A stretch of 64,000 bases of DNA from Pricia mediterranea (GCF_032248455.1 NZ_JAVTTP010000001.1:3501001-3565000), one strand, 5' to 3'; counted from the first letter of the stretch, positions 34,199-44,055 are shown. Notes: generated from the sequence alone by a model not told the origin. A program made the numbers and translations.

Positions 34199-35588
34199 AT
34201 CCGTTATAAATTTTATCCGATAATTCCCCGGTAGCCAGTAGAAGTTCCAGAACAGCGGTCCGCTGATCGAGAATTTGGTTGTGATAGTTCAAGTTCACTT
34301 TATAAAAATCATTTTCCGAAGCCAGGCGTTCTGTCATATCGACTAAACCGGCGCGGTATTGCCGGGATGCCAGCTGCAAATTGTTTTCGGCTATCTTGAC
34401 CCGCTGTTCAGCTACCAAGACCTTTTGTTCCGCGGACTTAAGATCAGATCTGTTCTTGAATAACAACAGTTCGAACTTCTCTCGGGTATCCTTTAATTTG
34501 GTCTCACTTATTTCGACTTCTATCGCCGCCTTTTTTACATTCTTGCGGTGTGTCCCTCCTTTAAACACATCCCACTTCATTCCTACTCCTACCGCTGCAG
34601 CGGGTTCCATTCTGATGTGCTCCGCCTCTAAGGTCACATCCCCGGAAATGGGTACATCCCTGAATTTGATACTCGAGTCAAAGGCATTTAAATAGGCCAG
34701 GTTTCCAAAGGCGAAAATCGTGGGAAAATAAGCGCCCTTTTCTTTTTGATAGGCAAACTCCTTTGCTTTTTTCCCTGCTTCCAAGGCCTTCAATTCTGCC
34801 CGGTTTTCTGGGGTTGGGAACACTTGGCTCAATGAAAAAGTCTGTAACTCATATTCAATGGATTCCAATTCGCTCTTTGTCATTTGGGTAAGATATTCCA
34901 GCTTGGCAAGCAGGACGTTTCTATTTCCTTGAGCTTCCAGTTTTTTCTCTTCCAATTCCAGCATCGCCAATTTTATTTTATCTCGATCATAGGGGATGGC
35001 CAAACCGTTTGCGATTCCTTTTACTACCTTTTTATGCTCTGACTCAAGTCTTTTCCCCGAATCTTCGATCAATTTGTCCACTTCACTTAACAGCATCAAT
35101 TGATCGAAAGTCGTGATGACTTCCTTTGCGATTTCCTCCCTGCCGGCTTCTGCCAGCAAACGTTCGGCCTTTTGTTTTTCTTCCAATGCCCGGACACCGC
35201 TGTTAATTTGGTTTCCCGCAAAAATAACTTGCCGTGCAGAAAGACTTCCTAGAAAAACTTGGGTCTGAAAATTGGAAACCAGGGGGTCTTCCAAAAACGG
35301 AGTACCGCTGATAGGCAGATATTGAGTAGGAAACTTGGGGCTTAATCGGGAGTACATAAAACCATACCCCCCCGTAAGGGAAACCTGAGGCAATCTTTTG
35401 CCTTTAATGGCTTCCATTTCCCATTGGGTACCCTCACCTTGCATTTCCTGCACACGTACGTCGGCGCTTTTATCCATCGCCCTTTTGATGGGGACTTTTA
35501 AGATTTCTTCTATAAAACTTTGGCCGTTCAGTGGTACGCTCACTAAAAGTAGTGCACCAAAACTCAACAAGCGTATCATTTTATTCAT
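34188..35588 (-). CDS. TolC-family outer-membrane efflux protein
   Basis: 466 residues with a Sec signal (ending NGQS, about 23). Two homologous halves of long helices and beta-hairpins typical of outer-membrane efflux proteins, with the second half beginning near residue 260. It forms the outer-membrane duct of the tripartite pump with the adjacent HlyD adaptor and the broken ABC-2 permease. First gene of the operon. No repressor gene is adjacent. Confidence 0.9.
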   Translation of the reverse strand: MNKMIRLLSFGALLLVSVPLNGQSFIEEILKVPIKRAMDKSADVRVQEMQGEGTQWEMEAIKGKRLPQVSLTGGYGFMYSRLSPKFPTQYLPISGTPFLEDPLVSNFQTQVFLGSLSARQVIFAGNQINSGVRALEEKQKAERLLAEAGREEIAKEVITTFDQLMLLSEVDKLIEDSGKRLESEHKKVVKGIANGLAIPYDRDKIKLAMLELEEKKLEAQGNRNVLLAKLEYLTQMTKSELESIEYELQTFSLSQVFPTPENRAELKALEAGKKAKEFAYQKEKGAYFPTIFAFGNLAYLNAFDSSIKFRDVPISGDVTLEAEHIRMEPAAAVGVGMKWDVFKGGTHRKNVKKAAIEVEISETKLKDTREKFELLLFKNRSDLKSAEQKVLVAEQRVKIAENNLQLASRQYRAGLVDMTERLASENDFYKVNLNYHNQILDQRTAVLELLLATGELSDKIYNGYGN

Positions 35589-35857
35589 GTCAACCTCGTT
35601 TAAGAAAGTCTGTGAAACTAAAGTAGATTACACATCTCCTATTGAAAAAATCCTCACCGCCCCATTCAAAACCGACTTTAAAGAAAATTCTTTTAGCGGG
35701 TCGGGAATTCCGGGGGTTGTTAGACCGTTTCCCTAGCCGTTTTGGATGAACGCCGAAGGCAATCCCAGAATCAAATGCATTTTCTAAGATAGAAACTTAT
35801 GGGGCAACAATCGATCCGTCACCGCTCGACCATCATTGTCGTCTCTGTCAAGAATCC

Positions 35858-36778
35858 TCACGAAAGCGGCTCCGGGGGCGGCACATCGCTACTTGCAGGC
35901 TTAAATCGGTTTTCCGGAAGCGGAACAAATTCCTTATTATCATTGGGGGGCAGTATGATTTTCCCGGTTTTCCAATCGTTCTTGGCTTGCTCGATACGTT
36001 CTTTGCTCGAAGAGACGAAGTTCCACCAGATAAATCGTTCGCCCAGGGGTTCTCCGCCCAAAATCATCAATTCGGTATTTGTTTTGGCTCGAACAGTTGC
36101 CGCTTCGTTTTTTGAAAAGACAATCATTTGGCCGTTGGAATAGGTTCTTCCCGATAGTTCCAAATTTCCGTTTGTGATATAAATAGCTCTTTCGGAATGC
36201 TCCCCGGGCAAATCAATCTTTGCACCTGTTTCCAGTATTACGTGCAGGTAAAACAGAGGGGAATAAACGCTTACATCGTTCTTTAATCCGTAGGCATTGC
36301 CAGCAATTAAACGCATCCAGACACCCGTGTCGGTGTAAACTGGCAGCTGGTCCGGTTTGTAATTCACAAAGGTGGGGTCGCTCTCTTCCACTGATTCCGG
36401 CAGGGCCACCCAAGTCTGCAGCATTTCCAGACCGCCTTTCTCCAAAAGTTCGGGGTCTTCAAAACGCTCGGAATGGGAAATGCCCTTTCCCGCCGTCATC
36501 CAGTTTACTTCTCCTGGATGAATAATTTGCTCGACCCCTAGACTATCGCGGTGGGTAACGTTGCCACTGAACAGATAGGTTACCGTAGAGAGGCCGATAT
36601 GAGGATGCGGCAACACGTCCATCGAGGTGATTTCGGATGGAAAATTGCTTGTAGGGCCTGCGTGGTCCATAAAAATAAAAGGGCCTACCATTCTTCTTTG
36701 TCTAAAGGGAAGGATACGCTTTACGCTTAAATGGGAACTGATGGCGGCTTCTCGGGCATCTATAATAAGTTCTGGCAT
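35858..36778 (-). CDS. Pirin-family protein
   Basis: 306 residues, bicupin fold. The pirin metal site is visible in HPHIGLSTVTYLF and, later, SHSERF. The C-terminal pirin domain is intact (about 190-290). Bacterial pirins are iron-binding proteins with quercetinase or regulatory roles; which applies here is unclear. It lies 30 nt downstream of the sulP remnant on the same strand and is the last gene of the Kef-USP-sulP-pirin run. Confidence 0.88.
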   Translation of the reverse strand: MPELIIDAREAAISSHLSVKRILPFRQRRMVGPFIFMDHAGPTSNFPSEITSMDVLPHPHIGLSTVTYLFSGNVTHRDSLGVEQIIHPGEVNWMTAGKGISHSERFEDPELLEKGGLEMLQTWVALPESVEESDPTFVNYKPDQLPVYTDTGVWMRLIAGNAYGLKNDVSVYSPLFYLHVILETGAKIDLPGEHSERAIYITNGNLELSGRTYSNGQMIVFSKNEAATVRAKTNTELMILGGEPLGERFIWWNFVSSSKERIEQAKNDWKTGKIILPPNDNKEFVPLPENRFKPASSDVPPPEPLS

Positions 36779-36808
36779 AGAATTTTTTTATTTGTGATTT
36801 CGGTGGAA

Positions 36809-37533
36809 TTACTTCGACACCTCTTCAGCCCTTAAGATAGCTTTATGTATGTTTTCAAGTATATTATTTTCTCCAAGTATTGAATAAGGTCCGGATTTAT
36901 GCAATTCTTCTTTTACCTGAGGGTTTACACCCGAAAGAATAATACCTGTTCCGGACGACTGTAGCTTATGATGAAATTCTTTTAAACTGTTCATTGCGGT
37001 AGCGTCGATAAAGGGAACGTGTCTCATTCTAATGATTAGCACCTTGGGCTTCTGTTTCAGTTCTGTCAGTACATCCTGAAATTTTTGAGATGCCCCGAAA
37101 AACAAGGGTCCGTTTATCTCATACAGCATGGTATCTATAGGGATGTAGGGTAACTCTTCTTCAAACATTGTTTCACCGTTTGAGGCTGATTCCGCAAAAA
37201 GGTTTTCCGCATCGTTGATGGTTGTCGCTTCGCTCATTCGTTTCATAAAAAGAAAGCTCGATAGGATCATACCTATCTCGATGGCCAAGATCAAATCGAA
37301 AAATACGGTCAGGAAGAAGGTGGTCAGGAGTACGATGATATCCATTAAATTACCTTTCAGCAACTCCCTAAACTGGCGCCATTCGCCCCCGATGCAATGG
37401 CGAACGCTATTGCCAAGGGAAGGGCTACAATACCTACAATAATTCCCGATAAAACGTCTTTCGTAATTTGTTTTCTGCCTATGCCCTCCTTGAGCAGCGA
37501 AACCAGCTTAGGTGTAAATTCCGTATTTTTCAC
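36809..37533 (-). pseudogene. SulP-family anion transporter with a large internal deletion
   Basis: The 5' part, from a GTG at 37533, encodes the usual SulP opening ([13 protein letters not shown], then [22 protein letters not shown], helix 1). Right after ASG, near 37385-37392, the sequence jumps to [13 protein letters not shown], which in SulP proteins lies in the later membrane region. The join is out of frame. The remaining frame runs through the last membrane helices and a complete STAS domain (LYEINGPLFFGASQKF, FIDATAMNSL) to 36809. Roughly 300 or more codons of the membrane domain are missing. A 184-residue STAS fragment could still be made from the Met at 37363. Confidence 0.85.
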
Positions 37534-37587
37534 ACGTATAAATTCTTGTGAGGTGCCAGAGATATCCGAAAGTTGCTGCAGCCGTTC

Positions 37588-38406
37588 TCAAGGTAAAACA
37601 ACCAAAGGGGTTTGACCTTCGTACACCAATTCGTTAATCAAAAATCGCCTAAATAGTTGATCGGTTAAAATACGCGAGCCTTTTTGAACGATCAGTATTT
37701 CATCAATCTTGTTGTTAATTACTCCCTTTATACCGTCTATTCGATTATTGGCTTCGTAAATAGCAAAGTCTGTAGTAAACCTGTCGGCATATGTTTCCGA
37801 GAGATGCTGTAACTGTTCTTTAATACGGGTAGTGTCCTCATTCGGTTTCGCCAAATGGAAAAATGTTATACTAGTATTCTGGTGGTGGATGAACTTTAGA
37901 AAATTGTCCAATTGCTGTACGTTCAACACTTTGTTTTCGCCTACTGCCACGAAAATTTTTTCGTGCGAAAAAGAATCGATTCCTTTAGGCATAGCAACCA
38001 CCGTGTTGTCAGTGTTTCCTATGATTTGAAGAGCGACGCTCCCAAGAAATAATTTCTTTAGCATTCCCGTACCTTTCAGACCTAGAAAAATTAGATTTTC
38101 AAAAGGTTCTACCAATAGCTGGGGCAACGTATGCTGGAAATCATTTTCAGAAACATAAAAGGACACCTCTATAGTATCCGGAATGAGGTCGCTTGCAAGT
38201 GCTTTCAGTTTTTCAAGTGCTTTGTCATTAGCTTGCCGAACAATATATTCCCTAGCTTCCTCCTCTGCAAATGCCGGTAAAAACTCATGGGTCTGATGAT
38301 GCAAAAGAATCTTCGCATTTGCTTCTTTGCTCCAATCGCAAGCATACTTTATCAGATTGCTCGAATACTCCGAAAAGTCAATGAGTACTATAAACCGTTT
38401 GTTCAT
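37588..38406 (-). CDS. Universal stress protein, two UspA domains
   Basis: 272 residues, opening MNKRFIVLIDFSEYSSNLIKYA. Domain 1 has a complete nucleotide motif ending in Gly-Ser (GLKGTGMLKKLFLGS), the only USP in the window with G-x2-G-x9-G-S. Domain 2 (about 145-272) lacks it and ends TPLVVLP. It lies between the Kef-type antiporter and the broken sulP gene on the same strand, a place where USPs often regulate the transporter. No FNR-like box precedes it. Confidence 0.9.
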   Translation of the reverse strand: MNKRFIVLIDFSEYSSNLIKYACDWSKEANAKILLHHQTHEFLPAFAEEEAREYIVRQANDKALEKLKALASDLIPDTIEVSFYVSENDFQHTLPQLLVEPFENLIFLGLKGTGMLKKLFLGSVALQIIGNTDNTVVAMPKGIDSFSHEKIFVAVGENKVLNVQQLDNFLKFIHHQNTSITFFHLAKPNEDTTRIKEQLQHLSETYADRFTTDFAIYEANNRIDGIKGVINNKIDEILIVQKGSRILTDQLFRRFLINELVYEGQTPLVVLP

Positions 38407-38499
38407 TTCTAAAGATTGTATTGCGTTTTTCAGGCTGTATGGACGATAGCATCCGGCAAGATTATGGCCACACTCATGGATACCTGCTACCCTGTTGTT

Positions 38500-40473
38500 T
38501 TAGGCTATAAGTTGATGAAATTCCTCTACTTTACTCTGTTTTCCCTGAATATAAATGATGTCTCCTTGGTGAAGTACCTCGTCAGGCTGTACACTTTCCA
38601 GCAATTTATCCTTTCTTTTAATGGCCAATATATTGATGCCGTACCTTCCCCTTAGATCCAGTTCCCTTAAAGGTTTTCCCAAGAACTTGTTACTGTCCGA
38701 ACTCATGCGCAGGCTTTTGATATTGAAATCCGCCAGCTCGCTGGTCCTATAGGTTTTCGGCCGCTTTAATTCTCCCTTGAACATTTGGTAATTGTCGGCC
38801 CTCACCTTATGGATAAGCTGAACGATATCGTCTTCAGGTACAAGAAAATTGTGCAGGATATGTTCAAATATCTGTATGGATGTTTCAAATTCCTCGGGAA
38901 TCACCTCATCAGCGCCCAAGGCCAATAATTCAGAAGTCTGTTTAACATATCTCGTCCTTACCACTAAATATAATGAATCGGAGATGGATCGTATTTTTTT
39001 AATGATGTTTTGAGTGTCACTACCTCCAGAAATGGCAATAACGGCCGCTCGGGCCCTTGACAGATGGACGGTCTCAAGAATATGGTCATTTGTCGCATCC
39101 CCAAAAATGATGGGTAAACCTTTTGCCTTTTCCCGCTTTACTATTTCAGCGTTCGTCTCAATTACTATAAAAGGAATGTTATTAGCCGTGGCCGCCTTAG
39201 CCAAATTGCTTCCATTTATTCCGTACCCGATAATCACTAAATGATTTTCTAAAGTGGCATCGACAACTTCTTCGATATCGCTTGGATCTAGGTCCCTTTT
39301 TAGCCCTAACTTTCTTTTGACCCCTAAAACCTTATTGGATATATTCTCCGAAAAAATAATGACAAATGGAGTTAATAACATAGACACAATCGAAACGGAC
39401 AGAAAGTACTGGTTGGTCTCTGGCGTTAAAAGATCGTACCCGATACCTATTTTAGAAAGGACAAAAGCAAATTCCCCCACCTGAAAAAGCGCCAGGCCCG
39501 TTAACAATGCAGTTTTGGTCGGATATTTCAGAAGGGCGACCGCAATGGCCACGACAGATGATTTTAGTATCAGGACGATCAATACCAAAAGTAGGATGAT
39601 AGGAATATTGTTCAGAAAAAAACTCAAATCAAGCAACATGCCGACAGAGACAAAAAAGAAGCTTGTAAAAAGTTCCCGAAAAGGAAGGATGATACTGGTA
39701 GCCTGATGGCTATATTCCGATTCCGATATAATAAGGCCGGCAATAAAAGCACCGAGTGCCAACGATAGTCCTATTTCTGCCGTTAGAAAGGCAATCGCAA
39801 AACATAGGGTAATGGTGACCAGGAGAAAAAGTTCTTTACTGTTCGTCTTTGCCACAGCATGCATCAATCTAGGTACGACGTACCGGGCACTGATATATGT
39901 GAGTACCACGACAATGGCCGATTTTACCAATAACATTAAAATATCGGTGGCTACATCACTGGATTCTCCAGCGATCATCGGGGTAACCAGCATCATAGGC
40001 ACTACTATGATGTCCTGAAAAATCAGGATCGCCAATGCATTTCTTGCATGCGGAGCAGAAATTTCTTGACGATCTTGTAATGTTTTTAAAACGATTGCGG
40101 TACTTGATAAGGAAAATAGAAAGCCGACGAATACAGACTCGTTCCAAGAATTTCCTAATAGATAATAAACAAGACCGGCAACACCTACGGTTAGTCCTAC
40201 CTGTAAAAAGCCACCTATAAAAACCGTTTTTTTAATGGAGACCAACTGTTTGATCGATAATTCCATCCCAATAACAAAAAGTAACAGGATTACACCGACT
40301 TCCGATAGGATCTCTACCTGTTCTACGGCCTTGATGAGACTTAGGCCGTACGGCCCTATAATGACACCGGTCAACAGGAAGCCGATTATGGAAGGAAGTT
40401 TTAACCGCTGCAGCACAAAAACGATTACCACTGAAAAACCTAGAAGGATAAGGATGTCTTGTAATAATGGCAT
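38500..40473 (-). CDS. Kef-type K+/H+ antiporter with RCK domains (CPA2)
   Basis: 657 residues. Membrane domain of about 12 helices (1-380) of the CPA2 family with GVILLLFVIGMELS and LALGAFIAGLIISESEY. Then a TrkA-N (RCK) domain (about 410-525; VIIGYGINGSNLAKA is the dinucleotide-binding loop) and a TrkA-C domain (about 570-655; GKPLRELDLRGRYGINILAI). Such proteins exchange K+ or Na+ for H+ and are gated by nucleotides or thiol adducts. A USP gene follows by 93 nt. First gene of the run to pirin. Confidence 0.93.
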   Translation of the reverse strand: MPLLQDILILLGFSVVIVFVLQRLKLPSIIGFLLTGVIIGPYGLSLIKAVEQVEILSEVGVILLLFVIGMELSIKQLVSIKKTVFIGGFLQVGLTVGVAGLVYYLLGNSWNESVFVGFLFSLSSTAIVLKTLQDRQEISAPHARNALAILIFQDIIVVPMMLVTPMIAGESSDVATDILMLLVKSAIVVVLTYISARYVVPRLMHAVAKTNSKELFLLVTITLCFAIAFLTAEIGLSLALGAFIAGLIISESEYSHQATSIILPFRELFTSFFFVSVGMLLDLSFFLNNIPIILLLVLIVLILKSSVVAIAVALLKYPTKTALLTGLALFQVGEFAFVLSKIGIGYDLLTPETNQYFLSVSIVSMLLTPFVIIFSENISNKVLGVKRKLGLKRDLDPSDIEEVVDATLENHLVIIGYGINGSNLAKAATANNIPFIVIETNAEIVKREKAKGLPIIFGDATNDHILETVHLSRARAAVIAISGGSDTQNIIKKIRSISDSLYLVVRTRYVKQTSELLALGADEVIPEEFETSIQIFEHILHNFLVPEDDIVQLIHKVRADNYQMFKGELKRPKTYRTSELADFNIKSLRMSSDSNKFLGKPLRELDLRGRYGINILAIKRKDKLLESVQPDEVLHQGDIIYIQGKQSKVEEFHQLIA

Positions 40474-40762
40474 ATGTGTCGGTTATTCTTGTAGTTGGTT
40501 CAGTTTCTTTTGCGGTATGCTCTCCTGTCCCTGAAGGCAATGGCGATTGCTAAAATAAACTAATGAGAACTAATTCTAGGCCGATGAGAGATTTTTTATG
40601 ACCTACTCTACTGTCCGATTGAGTACCGATAGTACCTGAGACACCGAACAAAGGATTGAACCGGGGGCCTTGGCACGTACCCAAGAATCCTCAAAAATTT
40701 GAAATCAACTATAAGGTCGTACCGAGAGAAAGAATCGTTAGATTTAAGAGTAATTTTCCGAC

Positions 40763-41344
40763 TTAATTGGAATAAACGACGGTCCCGTTTTTTGTCAATC
40801 GATACTGATTCCCTTTTCCCCTTAATTCATAGTGGTCGTTCTTATACCAAATACCGGAGGCTGCTTTTTCTTCTGCCAAATCAATTTGTTTTCCGCCGTT
40901 TAAATAGGCTTTAACAGTTCCTTCCGTGTTGTTGAAAGTCATATTTAGAACGTCGCCATCGTCGTTTTTCGCTTCTATGTCCACCTTTTCGTCCTCATGT
41001 TCGAAAATCACTTCTCCGTCTTTTTTCAACCAGATATCGTTCTCTTTTCCCCTCAATTCATATTGATTATCTTTATACCAGATGCCCGAAGCAGGCCTTT
41101 GGCTGGAAAGTTGAGCGGTCTCACCATTCAGGTCTATGGTTGCCGTACCTTCGGAATTATCGAAGGACATCTCAAGTGTATTCCCTTCTTTGTCCGTAAG
41201 GGATTGGGTTTTGATTGTGTTGGACTCCGTTGTAATTGACTCTGATTTGACGGTGTCCCTATTTTCCTTCTTCGATTTTTCATTGCAGGCAAACAGTAAA
41301 ACCGAAGCGAGTATCGTTGTAATGAAAATTTTTGATCCCATCAT
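40763..41344 (-). CDS. Lipoprotein with two tandem MliC-like domains
   Basis: 193 residues. Lipobox LFAC with Cys20, a short acidic linker, then two copies of a domain resembling MliC, the membrane-bound inhibitor of C-type lysozyme. Copy 1 is at about 52-116 and copy 2 at about 128-192. Each has a FDN/FNN-EGT-LNG strand pair and the conserved block ASGIWY(K)-x-YELRGK, at 85-100 and 162-177. Single-domain MliC proteins block lysozyme with the SGxxY-to-K loop. The tandem form could bind two enzyme molecules or have another ligand. Lysozyme inhibition is inferred from the family. Confidence 0.8.
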   Translation of the reverse strand: MMGSKIFITTILASVLLFACNEKSKKENRDTVKSESITTESNTIKTQSLTDKEGNTLEMSFDNSEGTATIDLNGETAQLSSQRPASGIWYKDNQYELRGKENDIWLKKDGEVIFEHEDEKVDIEAKNDDGDVLNMTFNNTEGTVKAYLNGGKQIDLAEEKAASGIWYKNDHYELRGKGNQYRLTKNGTVVYSN

Positions 41345-41433
41345 TTTAGCAAGTATTTTCTCTCTTAATTAAGGCGTGGGCACTGCCCTCCAAGTCGTAT
41401 GCCAATAATCATTAAATGCACCGCAAATGGGAT

Positions 41434-42345
41434 CTATTTGGAATCGACCTTCAAGGCTTCCATATCCCAACCGGCCAATTTTGCTCCGGCCCGATAGCTA
41501 CTTTCCAAGAAATCCATGATTTCCTTTTTAGGATCAGCGCTTGTTCTTATATCCTCATACAGTAATACGGCCATAGGGCTACCGTTCGCATCCTGCCATT
41601 CGGCACTCTCGGGACTCAATGGTTCTTTATCAATGTTTTCCGGGGAAGGATAGGTATAGGAATAAAATGCTGGTTCTTTAATATTATCGTCTCCGAACCA
41701 GAACCCGAAGCTGATGACTTCATGAGAATAGGCCTCCCTTTCTACTTTGGATGCATTGACCAATTCCGGAGCCTTATCCCCTGAAAACCGGGTGACGACA
41801 AGGTCGAGGTGATGCCAGTAAATGTGAACTGGACAGGTTTTACTGTACGACTTGCCGCTGAAATCCTTCAAGACCATGTCGACTTGCACCAAAATCTTCC
41901 AAGCTTTGTGAACAGCATCCTTATCGTACCTATGATGCTGTGTGCATTCAGGAAAGGGTATATTGTCAGTTAGGTCGTAGGGTTCTGCCTTAATATCAAA
42001 ATCTATTTGCAGCTCGTTAAATATTTCGGCCAGTTTTTTATAGAACTGAGAAACGGAGAGGCCATCCTTAAGATCAAAAGAGCGCATGTCTCCCTTGCTC
42101 GTATTTACGTTGAGTGTATGACCGATGAAATCAAAACTGACCTCAAAGGTAAAGTCCTTATCAGGGATGGGTCCCGTGGTAATACCGCTGCTGGTGACGT
42201 ACAAGGTAATGTGCCACCAGTGATTGTCTTTGGGCATTAACGATAGGCGCAACTTACCTACTATCTGTAAATAACGGTGCAGGGTTTCCTTTGATTTGTT
42301 CCACTCGGCGAGTGGCAATGCTGGAAATAAGGTATGTTCACCCAT
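41434..42345 (-). CDS. DUF5996-family protein
   Basis: 303 residues, soluble, no signal peptide. The pattern FPALPLAEWNKSKETLHRYLQI, then GKLRLSL...NHWWHITLYVTSSGITTGPIP, and YSYTYPSPENI toward the end is that of a conserved bacterial family of unknown function (DUF5996). The function is unknown; many Trp and His residues could form a ligand site. It follows the small acetyltransferase gene by 10 nt on the same strand. Confidence 0.8.
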   Translation of the reverse strand: MGEHTLFPALPLAEWNKSKETLHRYLQIVGKLRLSLMPKDNHWWHITLYVTSSGITTGPIPDKDFTFEVSFDFIGHTLNVNTSKGDMRSFDLKDGLSVSQFYKKLAEIFNELQIDFDIKAEPYDLTDNIPFPECTQHHRYDKDAVHKAWKILVQVDMVLKDFSGKSYSKTCPVHIYWHHLDLVVTRFSGDKAPELVNASKVEREAYSHEVISFGFWFGDDNIKEPAFYSYTYPSPENIDKEPLSPESAEWQDANGSPMAVLLYEDIRTSADPKKEIMDFLESSYRAGAKLAGWDMEALKVDSK

Positions 42346-42355
42346 AATTCATAGT

Positions 42356-42640
42356 TTATCTTTTTAGTACATCTTGAATGTCATCAAGCTTTTTGAACAT
42401 AGCATTTGCAAAAGGACATAAGGGTGTAATCTTGATTTCTTTTTCCCGTGCCATCTCCACGATTTTGTAAAGCAGCTGCTTTCCGATCCCTTTGCCTTTG
42501 AATGCAGGGTCGACCTCCGTGTGGTCTATGATAATATAGTTTTCTCCCGCTATGGAATAAGTCATCGTTCCGGCCCTCTTGCCGTCTTCCCTTACCATGG
42601 CGAAGCCTTTGCTATCTCTCTCACTTATAGTTGTTTCCAT
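42356..42640 (-). CDS. Small GNAT-family acetyltransferase (YjdJ-like)
   Basis: 94 residues, the short GNAT variant. The acetyl-CoA loop is visible in EVDPAFKGKGIGKQLLYKIVEMA, and ITPLCPFANAMFKK is the family C-terminus. Substrate unknown. Followed after 10 nt by the DUF5996 gene, so the two probably form an operon. Confidence 0.88.
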   Translation of the reverse strand: METTISERDSKGFAMVREDGKRAGTMTYSIAGENYIIIDHTEVDPAFKGKGIGKQLLYKIVEMAREKEIKITPLCPFANAMFKKLDDIQDVLKR

Positions 42641-42771
42641 AAGAAATTGGGTTTAATATACAATCCAATGCTAAGTTAAATTGTATTTTAAGATATTGGG
42701 TAATATTCGTTATTAAAATTGGGACCGGTCTAGCGTGACGACCGGTCCCAATTACCTTATTTGTTGAAAAC

Positions 42772-43296
42772 CTACTCTTTAATAAATTGCAGATCAATGG
42801 CCATCCGTATGGTTTCGGCTACCACGACACTACCGGCTTCGGTGACGGCATCCCAAGTAAGTCCGAAATCCTTTCTGTTTATTTTTCCTGAAATTTCAAA
42901 CCCTGCCTTAGTCTGTCCGTACTGGTCTTCCGCAATCCCGTTAAAGTCCATATCAAATGTCACTTCTTTGGTTATGTCCTTGATGGTCAAATCTCCGACT
43001 AACTTATCCCCATCGTAAGAGGATGATTGAAATGTCATTTCAGGATATTCGGATGCATTGAAAAAATCCTCGGATTTCAAGTGTTTGTCCCTATCCGCAT
43101 TTTTGGTATTGATAGAATCGACTTGCGCAGTGAAGCTAAAGTCCGCATCTTGAAAGTCCTCATTTTCGCTTTCTATGGAGGCCTTGAATTCTTCAAAAGC
43201 TCCTTTGACGGTAGAGATCATCATATGTTTTACCTTAAACCCTACTTCTGAGTGAGCGGCATCCACGTTCCATTTTGTTGTACCTGTTGTTTCCAT
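42772..43296 (-). CDS. YceI-family lipid-binding protein, without signal peptide
   Basis: 174 residues, one YceI beta-barrel domain that binds polyisoprenoid-type lipids. Characteristic parts are WNVDAAHSEVGFKVKHMMISTVKGAF at the start and DLTIKDITKEVTFD in the middle. E. coli YceI is periplasmic, but this protein has no signal sequence and should be cytoplasmic. It follows a pirin gene by 42 nt on the same strand, a pairing common in this group. Confidence 0.9.
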   Translation of the reverse strand: METTGTTKWNVDAAHSEVGFKVKHMMISTVKGAFEEFKASIESENEDFQDADFSFTAQVDSINTKNADRDKHLKSEDFFNASEYPEMTFQSSSYDGDKLVGDLTIKDITKEVTFDMDFNGIAEDQYGQTKAGFEISGKINRKDFGLTWDAVTEAGSVVVAETIRMAIDLQFIKE

Positions 43297-43338
43297 TTTT
43301 CTGATTTAAAAAAATTAATTAATTATTGATTTATTTTT

Positions 43339-44055
43339 CTAGACGTTCATCGGGACTTCCATTAATAGGATTTCGGTATCGGTGTCCGCTTTGATGTCTA
43401 AATTCGCTACATCCCAGATGCCAAAACCATCTCTTTCATGAAGCGCTTGGCCATTGACAGTGGCATCCCCTTTCAGCACAAAGGCATACACGCCATTGTT
43501 TTCGGCATCGTTCAAGGGATATTGCAGCTCCTTGCCCTTATCGAGTTGGGTCATATTAAACCACGCATTTTGGTGTATCCAAACCCCTGCATCTTCTGCA
43601 TTGGGCGATAATACCTGCTGCAACTGGTTTTTACGATCTGCAGTGTCTAGCGTAATCTGATCGTAGCGTGGCGCTACACCTTGCTTGTTCGGCACTATCC
43701 AAATCTGCAGAAATTTTACGGGCTTATCGGGATTGTAGTTGTATTCGGAATGCATCACCCCGGTGCCGGCACTCATTACCTGAATATCGCCCGCCTTGAT
43801 AAGGGTCGCGTTCCCCATATTATCTTGATGCTTTAAATCGCCTTCAAGGGGAATGGATACAATTTCCATATCCCTATGAGGATGCGCTCCAAAGCCTCTA
43901 CTTTCCGAGACGATATCATCGTTCAATACTCTCAACACCCCAAAGTTCATCCGCTCGGGATTATGATAGTTTGCAAAACTGAAAGTATGTTTGGAATGCA
44001 GCCATCCGTGGTCGGCATCCCCTCTTGTGTCCGCTTTGTGTAGTACTGTGTTCAT
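43339..44055 (-). CDS. Pirin-family protein (YhhW-like)
   Basis: 238 residues, the short pirin class typified by E. coli YhhW, a quercetin dioxygenase. Metal ligands are in GAHPHRDMEIVSI and GTGVMHSEYN. Its gene is divergent from the sigma-54-dependent regulator, with 200 nt between, and precedes yceI. That arrangement makes pirin-yceI the best candidate target of the regulator, although I see no clear -24/-12 element. Confidence 0.88.
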   Translation of the reverse strand: MNTVLHKADTRGDADHGWLHSKHTFSFANYHNPERMNFGVLRVLNDDIVSESRGFGAHPHRDMEIVSIPLEGDLKHQDNMGNATLIKAGDIQVMSAGTGVMHSEYNYNPDKPVKFLQIWIVPNKQGVAPRYDQITLDTADRKNQLQQVLSPNAEDAGVWIHQNAWFNMTQLDKGKELQYPLNDAENNGVYAFVLKGDATVNGQALHERDGFGIWDVANLDIKADTDTEILLMEVPMNV

